From Melampsora larici-populina 98AG31 (Eukaryota; Basidiomycota; Pucciniomycetes; Pucciniales; Melampsoraceae): DNA of 64,000 bases. A program made the translations under genes and the position numbers. Under the pieces are notes generated by a model. That model saw nothing but the letters and a program-made list of their open reading frames with translations. It was not told where the DNA came from and made no database searches. Positions 1 to 11,845 of this stretch are shown one piece after another (the stretch's first letter is position 1; each line of letters begins with the position of its first letter). The DNA is taken from positions 2,234,621-2,298,620 of the forward strand of contig NW_006768767.1 in assembly GCF_000204055.1 (NCBI RefSeq), given 5' to 3'.

Positions 1-1560
1 ACTTAAGGTCTTAAGCTAGGTACTTATAGTCTTAAGTGTCCGTGACAATGTGGACTTACACAGACCGGGGCCAGCTATGTGTCAGTGGTCCTGTGGTAGA
101 CCCAACGGGCTTACCAGCAGGGTAGATTGTAGGGAGAAGTGTTTGACCCAGGTGTGATGCAAGCTTTGCATATCTATCACAAGTTGCCTTGGGAAGCTTT
201 TTAATACTCTGATGGTAGTGTATAACATCCTTTCTTTGTTAATCTTCAATAACCCAACCATGTTCTCAAACCATATTGGTTTGCCCTCACTTTTAATCTC
301 TCAACCTCCAATGATGTATATTTGGGCTATTGTTCACTTTCAAGAATTCCTACACAATCATGAACCTCATTTTGCAAGTTCACACTCATTCACAAGGTCA
401 TTCTAACAAAAGCCAAGACAAAAACAAGTAGAGAAAAAAAATAAAGTAAACAAAAGGAGCAAGAAGAATTTTTAAGGAAATGACAAGAAAAAGAGGAGGA
501 AACAATGTAACAAAGTTACATCACGTATAGCGGGTGTGGAAAGTTTCCAACCACTACTTGACCCTTGTACATGGTTTTTTTTCAAATCCATGCCAAAAAA
601 AATAAAAATCAGAAATGCCTGACAATTGGGCCCAGGGCCAGCCCCGGGGCCGCCCGTAGTCAGGTGTAGCACAGAGTAGACTTTAACTAACGTACATACA
701 TACTTACTTTGAGTACCCTTAGTAAGTGTCCTATGAAAGTGTCAGTGCGATGAAAGTGTCCTTTGTGATTTAAATGGAAGTTAAATACGCTAAGGGGTCT
801 TGAGGTCATAAACAAAGTCATCAGCAACCTTGACATCGAATCAAAACAAAAAACCCGCTCACATAATCCAACATCTTTCAATACACTGATTCTTGTGGCC
901 ACAGTTCCAGAATACAGTGAATTATGAAATCTAGACCTTGCTCAACCTTTGGTTCTGCAAACTTTGACATCTTTGGCAATTTTTCTTCATTACCGGTAAT
1001 CAAATAAAGAATGATAATCGATCAGATTTTTTGGTACATTGATATGAGATCTCTACAATCGGGTATAATAAAAAAAAGTTGAGTGTGAGTAATTCGGAAA
1101 AAGATACAACATCAATGAGTGAGCAAATGAAGAAAAAATCCGAAGTATAAGCTTCTTTGTTTGATTGGGTTTGATTTGATTATTCCCCTTTATACATCTT
1201 GATCCAATCTTCTAGAATGGGTTTGAGAGCTGAGCTACCCTTCTGGATCAAATCTGATCAAGTGATTTTGAAGCAATGGTCAAAGGTTTTCAAGAGGATT
1301 TATAAAAAGACGAGTGCTGATCAAGTGTAACAACACTGTGATATCATCGATGAACAGGAAAGATGAGAGGAAGAAATTAGTTTGTTATACAACTGGAAGA
1401 AATGGAGATCATCTATAACTTACAGTGGTTTGACAGGCCACGAAGAGAGCAGGTGGGGTTGGAAACAGCTCAGCCTAAGAGGTTCCTTAGGTGTACAGCT
1501 TATTAAGGGCTTAGGGGTTTAATCTAGTTTCGCCGAGAAACTGGGTTGTGCCTTTAGTGT
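1..1560. other. Left flank without a supported gene
   Basis: No reading frame here resembles a protein I recognise; the short ORFs are AT-rich and start and stop at random. A GC-rich patch near 610-660 resembles other GC-rich patches at 8560-8760 and 10860-10880. The retrotransposon homology that follows begins abruptly near 1562, so the missing 5' part of that element is not found here. Confidence 0.5.
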
Positions 1561-1561
1561 T

Positions 1562-2072
1562 ATGATATCAATGCTAAGTGAAGAGATGGGTGTGGTAGAG
1601 AATAAAGAAAAACGCAGTGAGTTCGCGGAGGAACAGTGTTACCTGGGATTCATCTGGAATGGTTGCAAGAAGACAGTCCGTTTACCTCAGGAGAAGATAA
1701 CGGCCCGAATAGAAGAGATCGAACAGTTTATGAGGGAACCCCAGCACAGGTTCAAGGAGGTGGAAGGTTTAGCAGGTAGATTGAACCACACGGCAATGGT
1801 CCTCCCACAGATGTGCTGCTACACAGTAGATATTTACCAATTCATGGCGGAGTGGCAACACAAATCAGCAAAACGCGAAACACCAGAGTGCGTAGTTAGA
1901 GACTTACGGATCTGGTTACACACGCTACAAACTGCTACCCCAAGACGTCTAATACCAAAACCAGATATACATTGGCTGGGTAGGTGATGCCTCAACCTCT
2001 TATGGCATTGGCGTAAGAATAGGAAAGAAGTGGTGCAAATTCCGTTTGAGGAGGTCATGGGATCGCTGGGAA
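1562..2072 (+). pseudogene. DIRS-type retrotransposon, reverse transcriptase tail and start of RNase H
   Basis: The translation contains CYLGFIWNGCKKTVRLP followed by a helical thumb-like region (LAGRLNHTAMVLPQM), typical of the end of the reverse transcriptase in DIRS/Ngaro-type tyrosine-recombinase elements. At about 1971-1978 the frame shifts: reading continues one frame over as HW-VGDASTSYGIGV, with the first RNase H aspartate in VGDAS. A short duplication (tggctggg) at that point explains the shift. The palm and catalytic YxDD region is missing. The frame is cut at RSWDRWE by a hAT insertion and resumes at 6815. This is a dead copy, and no gag-like frame is visible upstream. Confidence 0.75.
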
Positions 2073-2089
2073 CAACACACAAATCGGAC

Positions 2090-2270
2090 CGCAGTGAAGT
2101 GCACTACGGTCCCTGCTGCGGTGCGGTACAGTTTAAACTCTTAACCGTACCGTAGTCGTAGTGAAGTCACAGGTATTACTCACGTAGGCTGGTCACTATG
2201 GTACGGTCAGCCCGTAGTGTGCCGTACCGTAGTGACCGTAGGCACCGTAGGCTACGGGTACACAGCGGCT
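2090..2270. repeat. Left subterminal ACGGT/CCGTA motif array of the hAT element
   Basis: Many short copies of tacggt, ccgtag and cggtacggt in both orientations are packed into about 180 bp just inside the left terminal inverted repeat. A matching array lies inside the right end (about 6600-6805). Subterminal repeat arrays of this kind serve as transposase binding sites in hAT elements such as Ac; that role is inferred here. Confidence 0.7.
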
Positions 2271-2499
2271 CAAAGAAATCAAAAACGGGCCTGATGAATT
2301 ACTTACATAGAAACAGAAAGAGAGACGGGTTACAGCCATATTCAATGAGATAAAGAAAAACAAGACGCAACTAAAGATAAAACAAGATGAAAAGATAGGT
2401 GAAATAAAACAAATGAGATAAAGAAAAGAGAGAGAACTACCAAGATTGGACCCATACCAAATAAGTCGAGAACTCAAGTCTCCTTATTCTTCTTTTTGC

Positions 2500-5400
2500 C
2501 CTCACGCAACTCATGATCCAAAAGGTATGCAACTGCCTCCTGAAACTTGCCAGAAGGCTCTGCCTTATTCTTCAACCATTCTCGGCAAGCAACAGCCTAT
2601 GAGATGGTTGAAGGTTTCATTGATCCTCGACTTGAAACAGCGATGTCGGCAGCCGATGAGAAAGTTTGCTCGACCGCGCACGAAGTTGCCGGCAACGCCA
2701 TGTAATCTTGAGCCATAGTGGCCAAGATTGGGAATACCTTTTCATTATTCTACATTGCATATCGTTCAGAAATCAGTGGTGAGTAAGAATAAGAAAATAA
2801 TGAAGATGAGCCAAAAAAATGTACTCACAGCCCACCAGTCAACACTGCAGACATTATTCGGGTTCCCCAAGTGGGCAGGGAAAAATGATTGGGAGTATGA
2901 TTTGTCATAAAATGGTCTATCACTCCACACCTGAGCCATAACACCCACACTACATATGTGTAGCAGGCTCAGTGAATATGTGGTTATCATGTACATACAG
3001 TTCTGCTCAGTTATCTGCTCATCAGGACAAGTTATTCATATGTAATACATGCTGTAACTTCTTTCAGATTGAAAAAAGCTTCCAAAAGATTGACTACATA
3101 CACTGACTCAATGTTTTGGTGTGATCTCATCAACTCAACTGCATGTAACACACTTTCTGTTACTAAGACATAGCTTCAACAATATTGCCTGAGCAGCTAC
3201 AGAATTATATGTAGTGAATTTTTGGGAAAAAAATTTCAAAGTCGAAAAAGTTACATGTGGTATAACATGTGATTTATTTATTCTGATGGGCAAAAAACTG
3301 AGCAGACCTGTATGTACATGATAGACAACTATTGACTTAGCTTGCTGCACATATGTAGTGTGGGTGAAATGGCCCAGGTGTGCAGTATTAGATTCTTTTA
3401 TGAAAAACTGTACTATTAATCATTTTCCTCTGCCAAATTGGGGAAGTTGAATGATGTTTACAGTGCAAGTGCACTAACTCCTTTGCCGATGGGATTAGCA
3501 CCCTCAAGATATCGTTTGAGTTCAAGTTGGATGTCCTGGACAGTCTCAGTCGCTGGTGCGGCTGGAAACAGGTTATCTTCTTCATCATCACTAACATCAG
3601 GTCTATTTTCTGCAATAATTTCTACTGAAGGCGCTCGTGGGGGTGGCATGTTTGCAGAGTATTCAGAAAATAAAGTTTCTAAGGAGTGTCGCGCACTGAT
3701 TTCAACGTCTGGGTAGAACTTTGTGATGTAATTTAATCGATGTCGTGGGTTGAGGATTGTGGCAATCTGTACGACCTCCGTTCCGGCGGCCTCGTTGGCA
3801 TAGATTTTTAGATGCTTGAGCATCTCAGTGATCATTACGTCGAGGCTAGGAAAAGCACTGTCTTTGAAGAGCTTGAAGTTCACTTTGTACCTTACGATAC
3901 TCAGACAAAACTTTGCAGCCTGAGGGAAAGTCACCCTCCATTCGAACAGTTGCACACTCAAATACCTAGAAGTAGGAAGTGGATGCTCCATCAAAAGCGT
4001 CTACCAAAACTTATAAAACAGAATGACTCACCTCAAGCACCTTGTTCACCGAACGGACAGCTTTCCATTCTTCATCGGAGATACTCAAGCCACGGAAGAA
4101 GCGATTTGTTTTTGAATCCGTATGAAGCATGCTGTTGATAATCTGTTCGCAGGAAACAGGTCAGGTAAATATATGTAATTCACATACAGAGTGATTACGA
4201 TTATCTTACCTCATGTCCAGCGGTCGCACGCCTTCGGCTATCAGCTTTGGCATTCCACCGCACTCCCAGCCATGTATGATACTTTTGAGACCTTGTGCCT
4301 TTGCTCGGCTGTTGAACCATTGTCGACGCGAGGAGCTCGAACAGATCATCGTTACAACCTTGTCACACTAAAGTAGAAGTCATTTAGAAATGTCAGCTGC
4401 AAGCATTTTTGAATAGGAGGGAAGGAGAAGAGTGAGTTGTGCAATGACTGACCTTTAATAATGCACGTTTGACCAGCTCCGTAGTGTCGGTGGGTTCCTC
4501 GTTTTCACAATCGTCTTCTTTATCGTCGGCATTGACAGTGGTGGGTAACAAGCCTGCATCATCCTCGTCTGATGACGATTGGACATCGATTTCGTTTTCT
4601 CCGGTGTTGAGTGTCAATGTGGGAATTGGGACACTAGACCCAGGTCGAGTGCTTGGTTTGACGTGACCCGCTGAGATTTTCATGGTGTTGAGACCGTGCT
4701 TAACCACGAGGGCCAGCTTATGGCAATAGCATCACACATGGTTGGCGGCTGAATCCCAATGGACTGAGTGTTCGGCGTTCTTGAACATGTTTTCGAGTTC
4801 GTCGGCCATAGTCTTATTGTTTGAACCCGAATCAGTGGTTTGCGCTAGTACCTGAGATGATTGGAAGAAATACAAGAACATATGATAAGATATCAAACAA
4901 AAAAATAGAATAAATAAAAAGAAATATTAGTAAAACATTTAAAAAGAAATATGAGCGTACCTTCTCATGAAGACCATGCTTGATCAGAAACTTTCCCACC
5001 GGTCGGGCAAGCAAAGCACCACAATGGTGCCATGTTGCCAACCTCAAAGTTAGGTGGCTCGTGTGATACTTCCAATCGGAGTCAATCCAAGTGGCGGTGA
5101 CACCTATGAAAGCTAGACGATTCCCCTTCGTGGTCCATCCGTCGTGGACGAGGCAAATCTTGCCTTTGTTGCCCTGCAGTGTACAAAGAAAAGTCAGATG
5201 GATACTATTCAAAGCATCAAGATATAGAGAGTACTACTAACCTTGATTTGGCTAATCAACTGGTCGTATAAAGATGAATAAAGTTCCTTCGCAGTAGCGG
5301 CAGCCCAAGTGGGGCTTCTGAGATCGGCCTTGGGATGGGTGAGATGAAAGGCAGCCCTGAGCGTTGGGTCTTGAAATCAAACCCATGGAAGGGCATGTCG

Positions 5401-6362
5401 CAACAGCCATATTACCAATAAAACGTTGAGGATGTCGACGCTGAAAGGCGGTCGGTTGACAAATGATTTCATAAAGGTAGCGGATGATGATTCATTTTCA
5501 TTTGATGTAACTTCATGTTGCTTATTTCGTTCTTGGTAGGTAGGAGGAAGACCGTGATTGGGTTCCTTCATCGTGTTGATACGTCCAACGCATGGAGTTC
5601 GGTTCTTGTCACCGTCTCGATGCCCATATAAATTGCTGTTTCCATCTGTACCCCGTGCACATGTCTCAGGGCAATACTTGCACTCGTATCCACGCAAAAC
5701 ACCTACTGGCTGTTAAAAAAGATTGATCAGTTCAAATCAAAGTTAAACTAAAGTAATGATAAGTACTGAAACGAACTTACATCTTGCGGGAGTTGGACCG
5801 GTTGGGGTTTATAATACGACAACAGGTGGGTGACTCTCTTGCTTTGAGTTCGGAAGGCCTTGACAGGAGCCGCGGTTGGGCTTCCTTGATTGATATCGAC
5901 ACCGTCAGGTACTGTAAAGTCCTGAGAACAAGCCAGAATTTAAGAAATCAAATCAACACAAGGTAAAGAACACAGAGATTGACTGATTTGGAGCGGTACA
6001 CTTACAGTTACTGCTGACCGGGCAGCTTTAACTTTGGCGTTAGTAGTACTACTAGTCTTTCGAGGCTTCTTAGCTGGCTGAGGTTGGACTTCTGATCCGG
6101 CTGTGCGCTTCTTTGGCCGAGGAGGAGCTGGAGGTCGTGTTGGGGTATGAGAAGGTTCTCTGACTCTAACGTCCTCTTCTGGATCGGGTTCGCTTTCTTC
6201 TTCTTCATCAGGTACATATAACGACTTACGAGAATCGCCCAAAGTAGGAATAAAACCAGAATCACGACGAGCAGGGCTAACACGAGTAGAGCGGCGAGAG
6301 CGAGAGGAAGATTGAGTGGATTCAATTTGGGAACTCTTAGGAGCAGATAAATGAGAAGACAT
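2500..6362 (-). pseudogene. Decayed hAT transposase with BED-like zinc finger
   Basis: Read on the minus strand from ATG at 6362. Exons 6362-6006 and 5921-5781 encode a basic, Ser/Pro-rich start. The exon from 5709 gives a zinc-finger region (GYECKYCPETC, then GHRDGDKNRTPC). Later exons carry VHDGWTTKGNRLAF (first catalytic-region Asp), TTDSGSNNKTM (second region), CYCHKLALVVKHGL, and RHRLNYITKFYPD. A C-terminal dimerisation segment near 2500-2720 reads DYMALPATSCAVEQTFSSAAD. In-frame TGA codons at 5377-5379 (PWV*FQD) and 4732-4734 (NHV*CYCHK) fall where the family tends to have arginine, consistent with CGA to TGA decay. A TAG interrupts the C-terminal segment. Not functional. Confidence 0.75.
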
Positions 6363-6599
6363 TATTTCAGCGTCAAAATTAAACTTAGGAATGGAAAGTA
6401 AAATGAATATAAAGGATAAAAGAAGAGAGGAAAAGTGGGAAGAGGAAGAGGAATGAACAAAAAATTTGAGACGAACCCATTTTTTTAATCGATCCCTTGC
6501 TGGTTTTTTAATTCTATCCCTTGCGTGTTGGAAGAGATAGCATCTCGATTGGGAATAATGTGGACAGATGCGTCCGTTTCTTACCATCTTGGGATTCGA

Positions 6600-6805
6600 A
6601 TATGGGACGCTGAGTAGTATTGGAGTGACCGCTGTCACTTCGAACTACGGTGATATCTACTCCGATTGCGGTGACAGCGGTACGGTACCCAGCCCCATAT
6701 CCCTGGGGGTTTACCCCACTACGGTACAGTCGGACCGTAGTCTGTCGTACCGCAGACTACGGTGCCTAGACCGTACCGTCCTCCGTATTTCTCGACGGTC
6801 CGATT
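6600..6805. repeat. Right subterminal ACGGT/CCGTA motif array of the hAT element
   Basis: A dense group of cggtacggt, actacggt and accgtac motifs in both orientations ends just before the right terminal inverted repeat (6796-6814). It mirrors the left array and helps assign both ends to one element. Confidence 0.7.
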
Positions 6806-6814
6806 TGTGTGTTG

Positions 6815-7229
6815 CTGGGAAGACGGAAGCCAGAGGGGAATCGCATGGGCCGAGACAGTGGCTGCCCGGCTAGGTTATCTGATGCTAAAATCCTTACAAA
6901 CAGTAAAAGGTCAGCGTTTTCTGATGCTAACAGATAATGTAGTAACAGAGAACGCGATTAAGAATGGGAAGTCAAGGGACAGATGGGTAAATCAAGAATG
7001 GCAAAACTTACAAAAGTTACTAATTGGCGATCAGGCCTGCATTGAAGTAAGAAGAGTGGTATCAGAAGACAATGCAGCGGACAGATTGTCGAGAGGTTTC
7101 GATTCGTCAAAACACGTCGCGGACGTAGTAAAACTACAGGTCCCAGAAGATTTATCAAGGTTTATTGTTCAAGAGTACGGGAAACCTCATCCGACCGCAC
7201 TTCGACACGATTCAACATTGTTCAGATGA
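6815..7229 (+). pseudogene. DIRS-type retrotransposon, remainder of RNase H
   Basis: The frame continues from the left part as DGSQRGIAWAETVAARLG, LMLTDNVVTENAIKNG and VSEDNAADRLSRG. These are the E, D and D motifs of the RNase H that follows the reverse transcriptase in DIRS elements; the first D lies upstream of the hAT insertion. The stop codon TGA (7227-7229) overlaps the ATG of the recombinase frame (7226-7228) in the tetranucleotide ATGA, a typical coupled-translation arrangement. Apart from the insertion and the upstream frameshift this part is open. Confidence 0.8.
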
Positions 7230-8302
7230 AAGACCTACCGCAGCACTTCAAAACGGCAGCAAGCGGAACGTCAAGGGCCGGCAGACATGTGGCAAAAGGG
7301 AGCTGGGCAACGTCGACGTTAGCAGGCTACAATTTGGGTGTGACAAAGTTCATGGAGTTTAAGAATCGAACTGCCGGCGGTTTTGACCCTACTAGAAAGA
7401 TCTCAGACGATGACTTGTATGACTTTATTGCATGGGCAAGTGAAACGGACGAAGACATACCAGACGGCCCCTCGAAAGCACTGAGCTCGGTGACAATAAA
7501 GAAATACCTAGACGGTATTTGTGCATGGCATATTGTACAACACAGAGCAAAGCCAACGGCAGATCAGGATATTGTAAAAACTCTTATCGCGGCAACGAAA
7601 AGAAAGGAAGAAGAGAAAGACTTAGTGACGGTGAAGAAACTGATAATGGTCAAGCAACTATTTGAACTGTTACAAAATACGTACAAGGGGTCAGATACCC
7701 AACAACTCATTGGTGTGGTAGCTCTCGTCGCCTTTTGGGGTGTGGCACGTCTGGGTGAGCTGCTGAGACCGACAGTAGAGAGTGGAGCTTTACTAAGGAA
7801 ACACATCGAATTCGGGTCGAAACGAGGAGCGGTCTACGCGAAACTGTACTTGCGAAAGGCCAAGACGGCAAAACTGGGGGAAGTTCAAGTAATTCACCTT
7901 CAGCAGCAGTTCCATGTTTTGGACCCAGTAGCGGTGTTGAAACAATGGCTAGAGAAAGACCCAACCTTAGATCCGGACAGTATCCTGTTCGCCACAAAAG
8001 AAAAAGACACAGTTTGACCCTTAACAAAAACTAGATTCATGAACGGGGCAGCGAAAGTGTGGGGAAAGGACAGTGTCAGTACGTGGAGCGGACACTCATT
8101 CCGGGTAGGGGGAGCGTCGTTGAAGTTCAACCTAAACACATCAATGGAACGGATAGCAAAGCAAGGCAGATGGACCTCGCTAGCTTACCTCAGGTACCTA
8201 AAAGAGTACACACCGGAAGAATTGGAGGAGTCAGAGAAACTGCTGGAGGCCATACACAATGTGAACTGGAACGCCAAGATGACAGGCGACTTAGGTAGCT
8301 GA
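7226..8302 (+). pseudogene. DIRS-type tyrosine recombinase with one in-frame stop
   Basis: The enzyme of this family integrates the retroelement DNA by site-specific recombination instead of a DDE integrase. It is a tyrosine recombinase of about 358 codons. The first half carries the box I arginine region (FWGVARLGELLRPT). The second half carries the HxxR motif in SGHSFRVGGAS and the candidate nucleophile tyrosine in WTSLAYLRYLKEY. The halves are in the same frame but separated by TGA at 8015-8017 (KDTV*PLTK), which would remove the HxxR motif and the nucleophile. CGA to TGA is the simplest origin. A second, much older copy of this gene lies at 50758-51062. Confidence 0.85.
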
Positions 8303-8690
8303 ATCGGCCAGAATAAGAGGGAAAGATGAAATGAGAAACTTAATTGATGATTGGTGGTCTGTTTTTGATAATAGACAAAGACCAAGCCGTGAGTATATGA
8401 GACAATCGTTGTACCATTCAAGGGGGAAGATCCACTTCCCCCCCTCCCCCCTGAACTGAACAGCAAGTAAGTGAGTGACGTACCTGCATGTGATTGTCGC
8501 ACGAATCTTAATTAGAGTTCAGAAGATGAAGGAAGAAAAAAGGTCTTCAGAAGACTCAGGCGCGCGGTGACCGTGTGGGGCGTGTGCCTGAGGCTCAGGA
8601 CGCTCATCCAGGCACCTGAGAGGAGGCACATGGCACACGCATATACACAACAACACAGGCGCGCGTCTAGGGCGGGGGGTGGGCCCAGGG

Positions 8691-8759
8691 ATGGAGGATC
8701 CCAGCCGGGGCCACATGGTTTACGAAAACCAACTTGGTTTCAGAAAACCAAGCCCCGGG
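8691..8759 (+). repeat. 69-bp direct repeat, copy 1
   Basis: The block from atggaggatcccagccgggg to agccccggg is repeated without visible change at 10796-10864. Inside it, ggttt and aaacc words form short inverted repeats. The two copies bracket about 2.0 kb of AT-rich sequence. Confidence 0.8.
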
Positions 8760-10465
8760 ATGTTTTAAGATAATAATTAGGGAAATTATTAAATATAATT
8801 GACGGATGTTGCTTGTTTAAAGTAAAGAGCCCCAGTGGAGGGACCGTTGTAGTATTTAAAGCTCAACAAGAGCTTTACAACACCTAAGAAGGGATAATCT
8901 ACTACGTGTAATATAGTAGAAGTTGCCTAAAGACTGCCTTCTTCAAAGAAACCAGCACAAGGGCACTTGCTGACCACTTTGTGATAACAGAGAAAAGGAT
9001 AAAAGGCACCAGAGAAATAAAGCAATACTGTTGTTAAGTATTATTCCCAGATTTTAAGCGCAAAAAAGTCACACACTATGTTTATTACTAGCAATACTGT
9101 TGTAAGTATTATTCCCAATTAGACTTGTAGTCTTTAACACACGTAAATAAATTTCTCCTTCCTTTTGAAGGGGCGGATTTAAGTGATCTTAGTACAAATA
9201 TAGTAAATAAATGATGATTTATGACACTACAACAAAGGTATAAGATGCAGAAAAGGGCGCTACAATCCCAAAATCATCAAGGAGTACTTATATCCACATG
9301 TAACAATCTTTACAACAGTCAACAGCCTCAAAAACCAATCAAATCCGCCTAAATAACCCTAAAAACCATGTAATGACGCAATGTAATGATCTTGTTACTA
9401 ATGTATGATGTAATTTTCACAGCCAAAAGTGATCAATGACGCAATGATGTAATGTACAGCACTTCTTAAGATGAATACAGGTGATTTTTTCCTTGTAAAC
9501 TAGCTGAAACCCAATTTTTGAGATTACGAATTTTTTCAGATGTGCTCCAATTTTTGATTACTAAAGTGCATCTTGTAGCCCACGTGTTACTGATCATTTC
9601 TGACACCTATAAGACCTACTTCTGATGAGTGATGAGTAAGATATTGAGTTGTGAAGTTAAGGTTTTTGGTGTTACATGTGTCTTGTGACTGTAAATTCGA
9701 GATTCACACCAATTTCTTATTTCCCTTATAACTTTTTACATACACCTCCGTTACTAATGATTCAAAGGTTGTACATTATGTAATCCACTCTTCTGCGTTG
9801 CATGAGCCATCTACCAACTTATTCTGACGTCATTTGACATATGTAATTAGCTGAAAACCTCCATTTTCGACGATTTTCACCTATTTTCTTCACTTTTCAC
9901 AGCTGCTACTCCCTTTTCCTTGCTCATGTAATATGACATCATCTTCTATAACCTTACAAATCCCGGAAAATCCTCTTGGCAACCTTAAATTCCATCACTA
10001 CCACCATTACATATGTAAACTACACGCCTAACCCTTGTTTACCAACTTCGAAAAAGTACCTTTCTGCTAATAACCTCTGTTTCCCCTTATCAACCTTGAA
10101 TATTAAAATTGTTCCTGTATAGTAAACTGTTGTTCTTTCATATTCTAACCTTATAAAACCCATAACTTAATTATAAATAAGCTAAAAACCATTTTCCAAC
10201 TTTTACACCTATATTTTCGAATTTTTCTTATCTTTTCTTTTTCTGTCTTTTTGTAATAACTTTGTAAGTAAACTATGTTGATCTTAATAATAATTTTGAA
10301 ATAAGATGACATAATAATGAGCTAATAAGTATACATAAGCCTCTAAGAGCTTCAATTGATCTGAAAACCTGAATCTCGAATTCTCTGCTATATTGAAGTT
10401 TGCTAATAAACTGGTAAAGTAAAGATGATTAATTTTTTTGCTTAATATCATAAATAGATCACCAC

Positions 10466-10547
10466 ACCGTGGCTTCACGTACTTGGCAACGCCAAGACTC
10501 GTCACCCAATCCATACTACAACTCATACGAGCAAGTGTAGAATGGAT
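10466..10547 (+). repeat. 82-bp direct repeat, copy 1
   Basis: The block starting accgtggcttcacgtacttg and ending gtgtagaatggat recurs at 10959-11040. Both copies diverge immediately outside the block. Confidence 0.8.
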
Positions 10548-10795
10548 GACTAGAACCACCATATCACAGGTGGTTCGCCAGTCCATGACAGGCTTGCGGG
10601 ATGTGTGACAGGTAGGCAGGTGAAAAGCGCACCGACAGAGTTCTCGATAAACTCTGCCACTCACAAGGTGCAAATCTTTCCCACGCCCATACCGATCACA
10701 CCTGTCAACGACAGACCCTCGCAAGGCCTCATCTATCTCACACCACCAACAAGGTGGTAGATCACGCAAAACCGCCCCACCCACCCACCAACCCT

Positions 10796-10864
10796 ATGGA
10801 GGATCCCAGCCGGGGCCACATGGTTTACGAAAACCAACTTGGTTTCAGAAAACCAAGCCCCGGG
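10796..10864 (+). repeat. 69-bp direct repeat, copy 2
   Basis: Second copy of the block at 8691-8759. It is followed by more GC-rich sequence (ccggggccccgcac). Confidence 0.8.
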
Positions 10865-10958
10865 CCGGGGCCCCGCACTACCCCAACCCGCGCCTTCCTG
10901 ACATACATGTAAGGTAGGCGCACCTGGGCAGGACCATCATGCACCAGGTAGCCACGGG

Positions 10959-11040
10959 ACCGTGGCTTCACGTACTTGGCAACGCCAAGACTCGTCACCC
11001 AATCCATACTACAACTCATACGAGCAAGTGTAGAATGGAT
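10959..11040 (+). repeat. 82-bp direct repeat, copy 2
   Basis: Second copy of the block at 10466-10547. It ends 172 bases before the left end of the 8.1-kb element. Confidence 0.8.
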
Positions 11041-11212
11041 TAATGAGGTTATATTAAATTTGTTCTATTACATCTACAAGTGGCGGGAAGGGTTCATTAC
11101 AAAAAGAAAGAGTGAGCTCATCAAGTCGATGAGCTCGGTGACCTTGTTTACCGAACGACAAATGATCATTTCGTTGTTAAATGATCACCATCTTCATTTT
11201 GATTTGGTTACC

Positions 11213-11478
11213 TAAACTCATCAGAGTCCCACGCTCGAGTCCTCGCGAGACGTCGAGCGAGGGACTCAGGACAAGTTTGCTTGTTTTGGCCTGTGAGGGT
11301 CAAGCGTTTTTGGTGGAGAGATTTGCTGTCCTTATAAAACTTTTTCACCTATTTGTGAAATTTTTTACACCAAAGAAACTTTTTGTTCGCCTTGGTGAGA
11401 CGCACATTTATATCGAAAAAAAAACCGAGGAAGTAGATCCCCTCCCTTCTTTTTTGCCTCCAGAAGCTGGTGGTTTGT
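11213..11478 (+). repeat. Left terminal inverted repeat of the 8.1-kb element
   Basis: These 266 bases match the reverse complement of 19051-19315, except for one CG/CA transition (in the gtcgagc / gtcaagc segment) and one extra C in the aaaaccgagg stretch. Identity is therefore about 99 percent, indicating a recent insertion or recent repair of the ends. Confidence 0.95.
11224..11267. promoter_or_regulatory. 44-bp imperfect palindrome near the outer end of the left TIR
   Basis: The arms gagtccc/gggactc and cgctcga/tcgagcg surround the self-complementary core ctcgcgag. The same palindrome is present in the right TIR at 19261-19304, with one change. It lies 11 bases from the element end and could form a hairpin or bind a dimeric protein; that function is inferred. 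Confidence 0.7.
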
Positions 11479-11635
11479 GCCTTTACTATTCCTGTATTTG
11501 TATGTAGCACGCAATTGTAATTGCTGCGAGTATACACATCCACCTTGTGCTTTTTGGCTTGGTTTTTCCCAACTATCTTGCTGAAAACTACAGTTCAACA
11601 AGTGATGCTTACGATTTCATCTCTTTCATGACAGA

Positions 11636-11845
11636 CGTATTACCAATTCTGAGCGCTTCAAATGACCCGATATGTTCATAGATATTCATAAGTATTTGAC
11701 ATATAGACCACATTAGAACCATCTGAAGCCAGGGGTTGAGTAGAAAATACAAAGAAATACATAAAAAATTCAAAAGCAGAAAAAATTGATGGATACATTC
11801 TCATCTCTTTTGCAACGTATTACCAATTCTGAGCGCATCAAATGG
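11636..11845 (+). repeat. Subterminal direct repeat pair inside the left end
   Basis: The sequence cgtattaccaattctgagcg followed by c(t/a)tcaaatg occurs near 11636 and again near 11815, each followed by a tagatattcataa-like segment. The repeats lie between the left TIR and the DUF6589-like gene. They could be protein-binding sites or promoter parts. The rest of 11479-12200 shows no gene. Confidence 0.6.

Larger units (their letters stand above)
2073..6814. mobile_element. hAT-like DNA transposon inserted in the DIRS relic
   Basis: The ends are inverted: CAACACACAAATCGGACCG at 2073-2091 and its reverse complement ending at 6814. They are flanked by the 7-bp direct repeat ctgggaa (2066-2072 and 6815-6821). 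Removing the element restores the RNase H reading frame (RSWDRWE then DGSQRGIAWAE), which proves insertion into the retrotransposon. The element is 4742 bp and carries a decayed transposase gene on the minus strand. The canonical hAT duplication is 8 bp; only 7 bp match exactly when the TIRs are taken as symmetric. Confidence 0.85.
8303..11203. other. Gene-free repeat region between the DIRS relic and the 8.1-kb element
   Basis: No coding sequence is supported. 8560-8760 is GC-rich; 8770-10460 is AT-rich, with a duplicated segment around agcaatactgttgttaag (near 9021 and 9092) and several atgtaatgacgcaatg-like repeats near 9370-9450. Two pairs of perfect or nearly perfect direct repeats are listed separately. 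The structure suggests old retroelement or satellite material, but no LTR ends with a TSD could be fixed. Confidence 0.4.

Noticed and set aside
3438..4666. Plus-strand serine-rich ORFs inside the first hAT element
   Set aside because: Antisense shadows of the transposase exons on the minus strand.
6568..6873. ORFs crossing the right end of the first hAT element
   Set aside because: They join subterminal repeat DNA to RNase H sequence in part out of frame; the element boundary at 6814 explains them.
11181..11507. ORF across the left TIR (and 19051-19315 antisense)
   Set aside because: It lies within a terminal inverted repeat, has no domain and is interrupted in the other copy.
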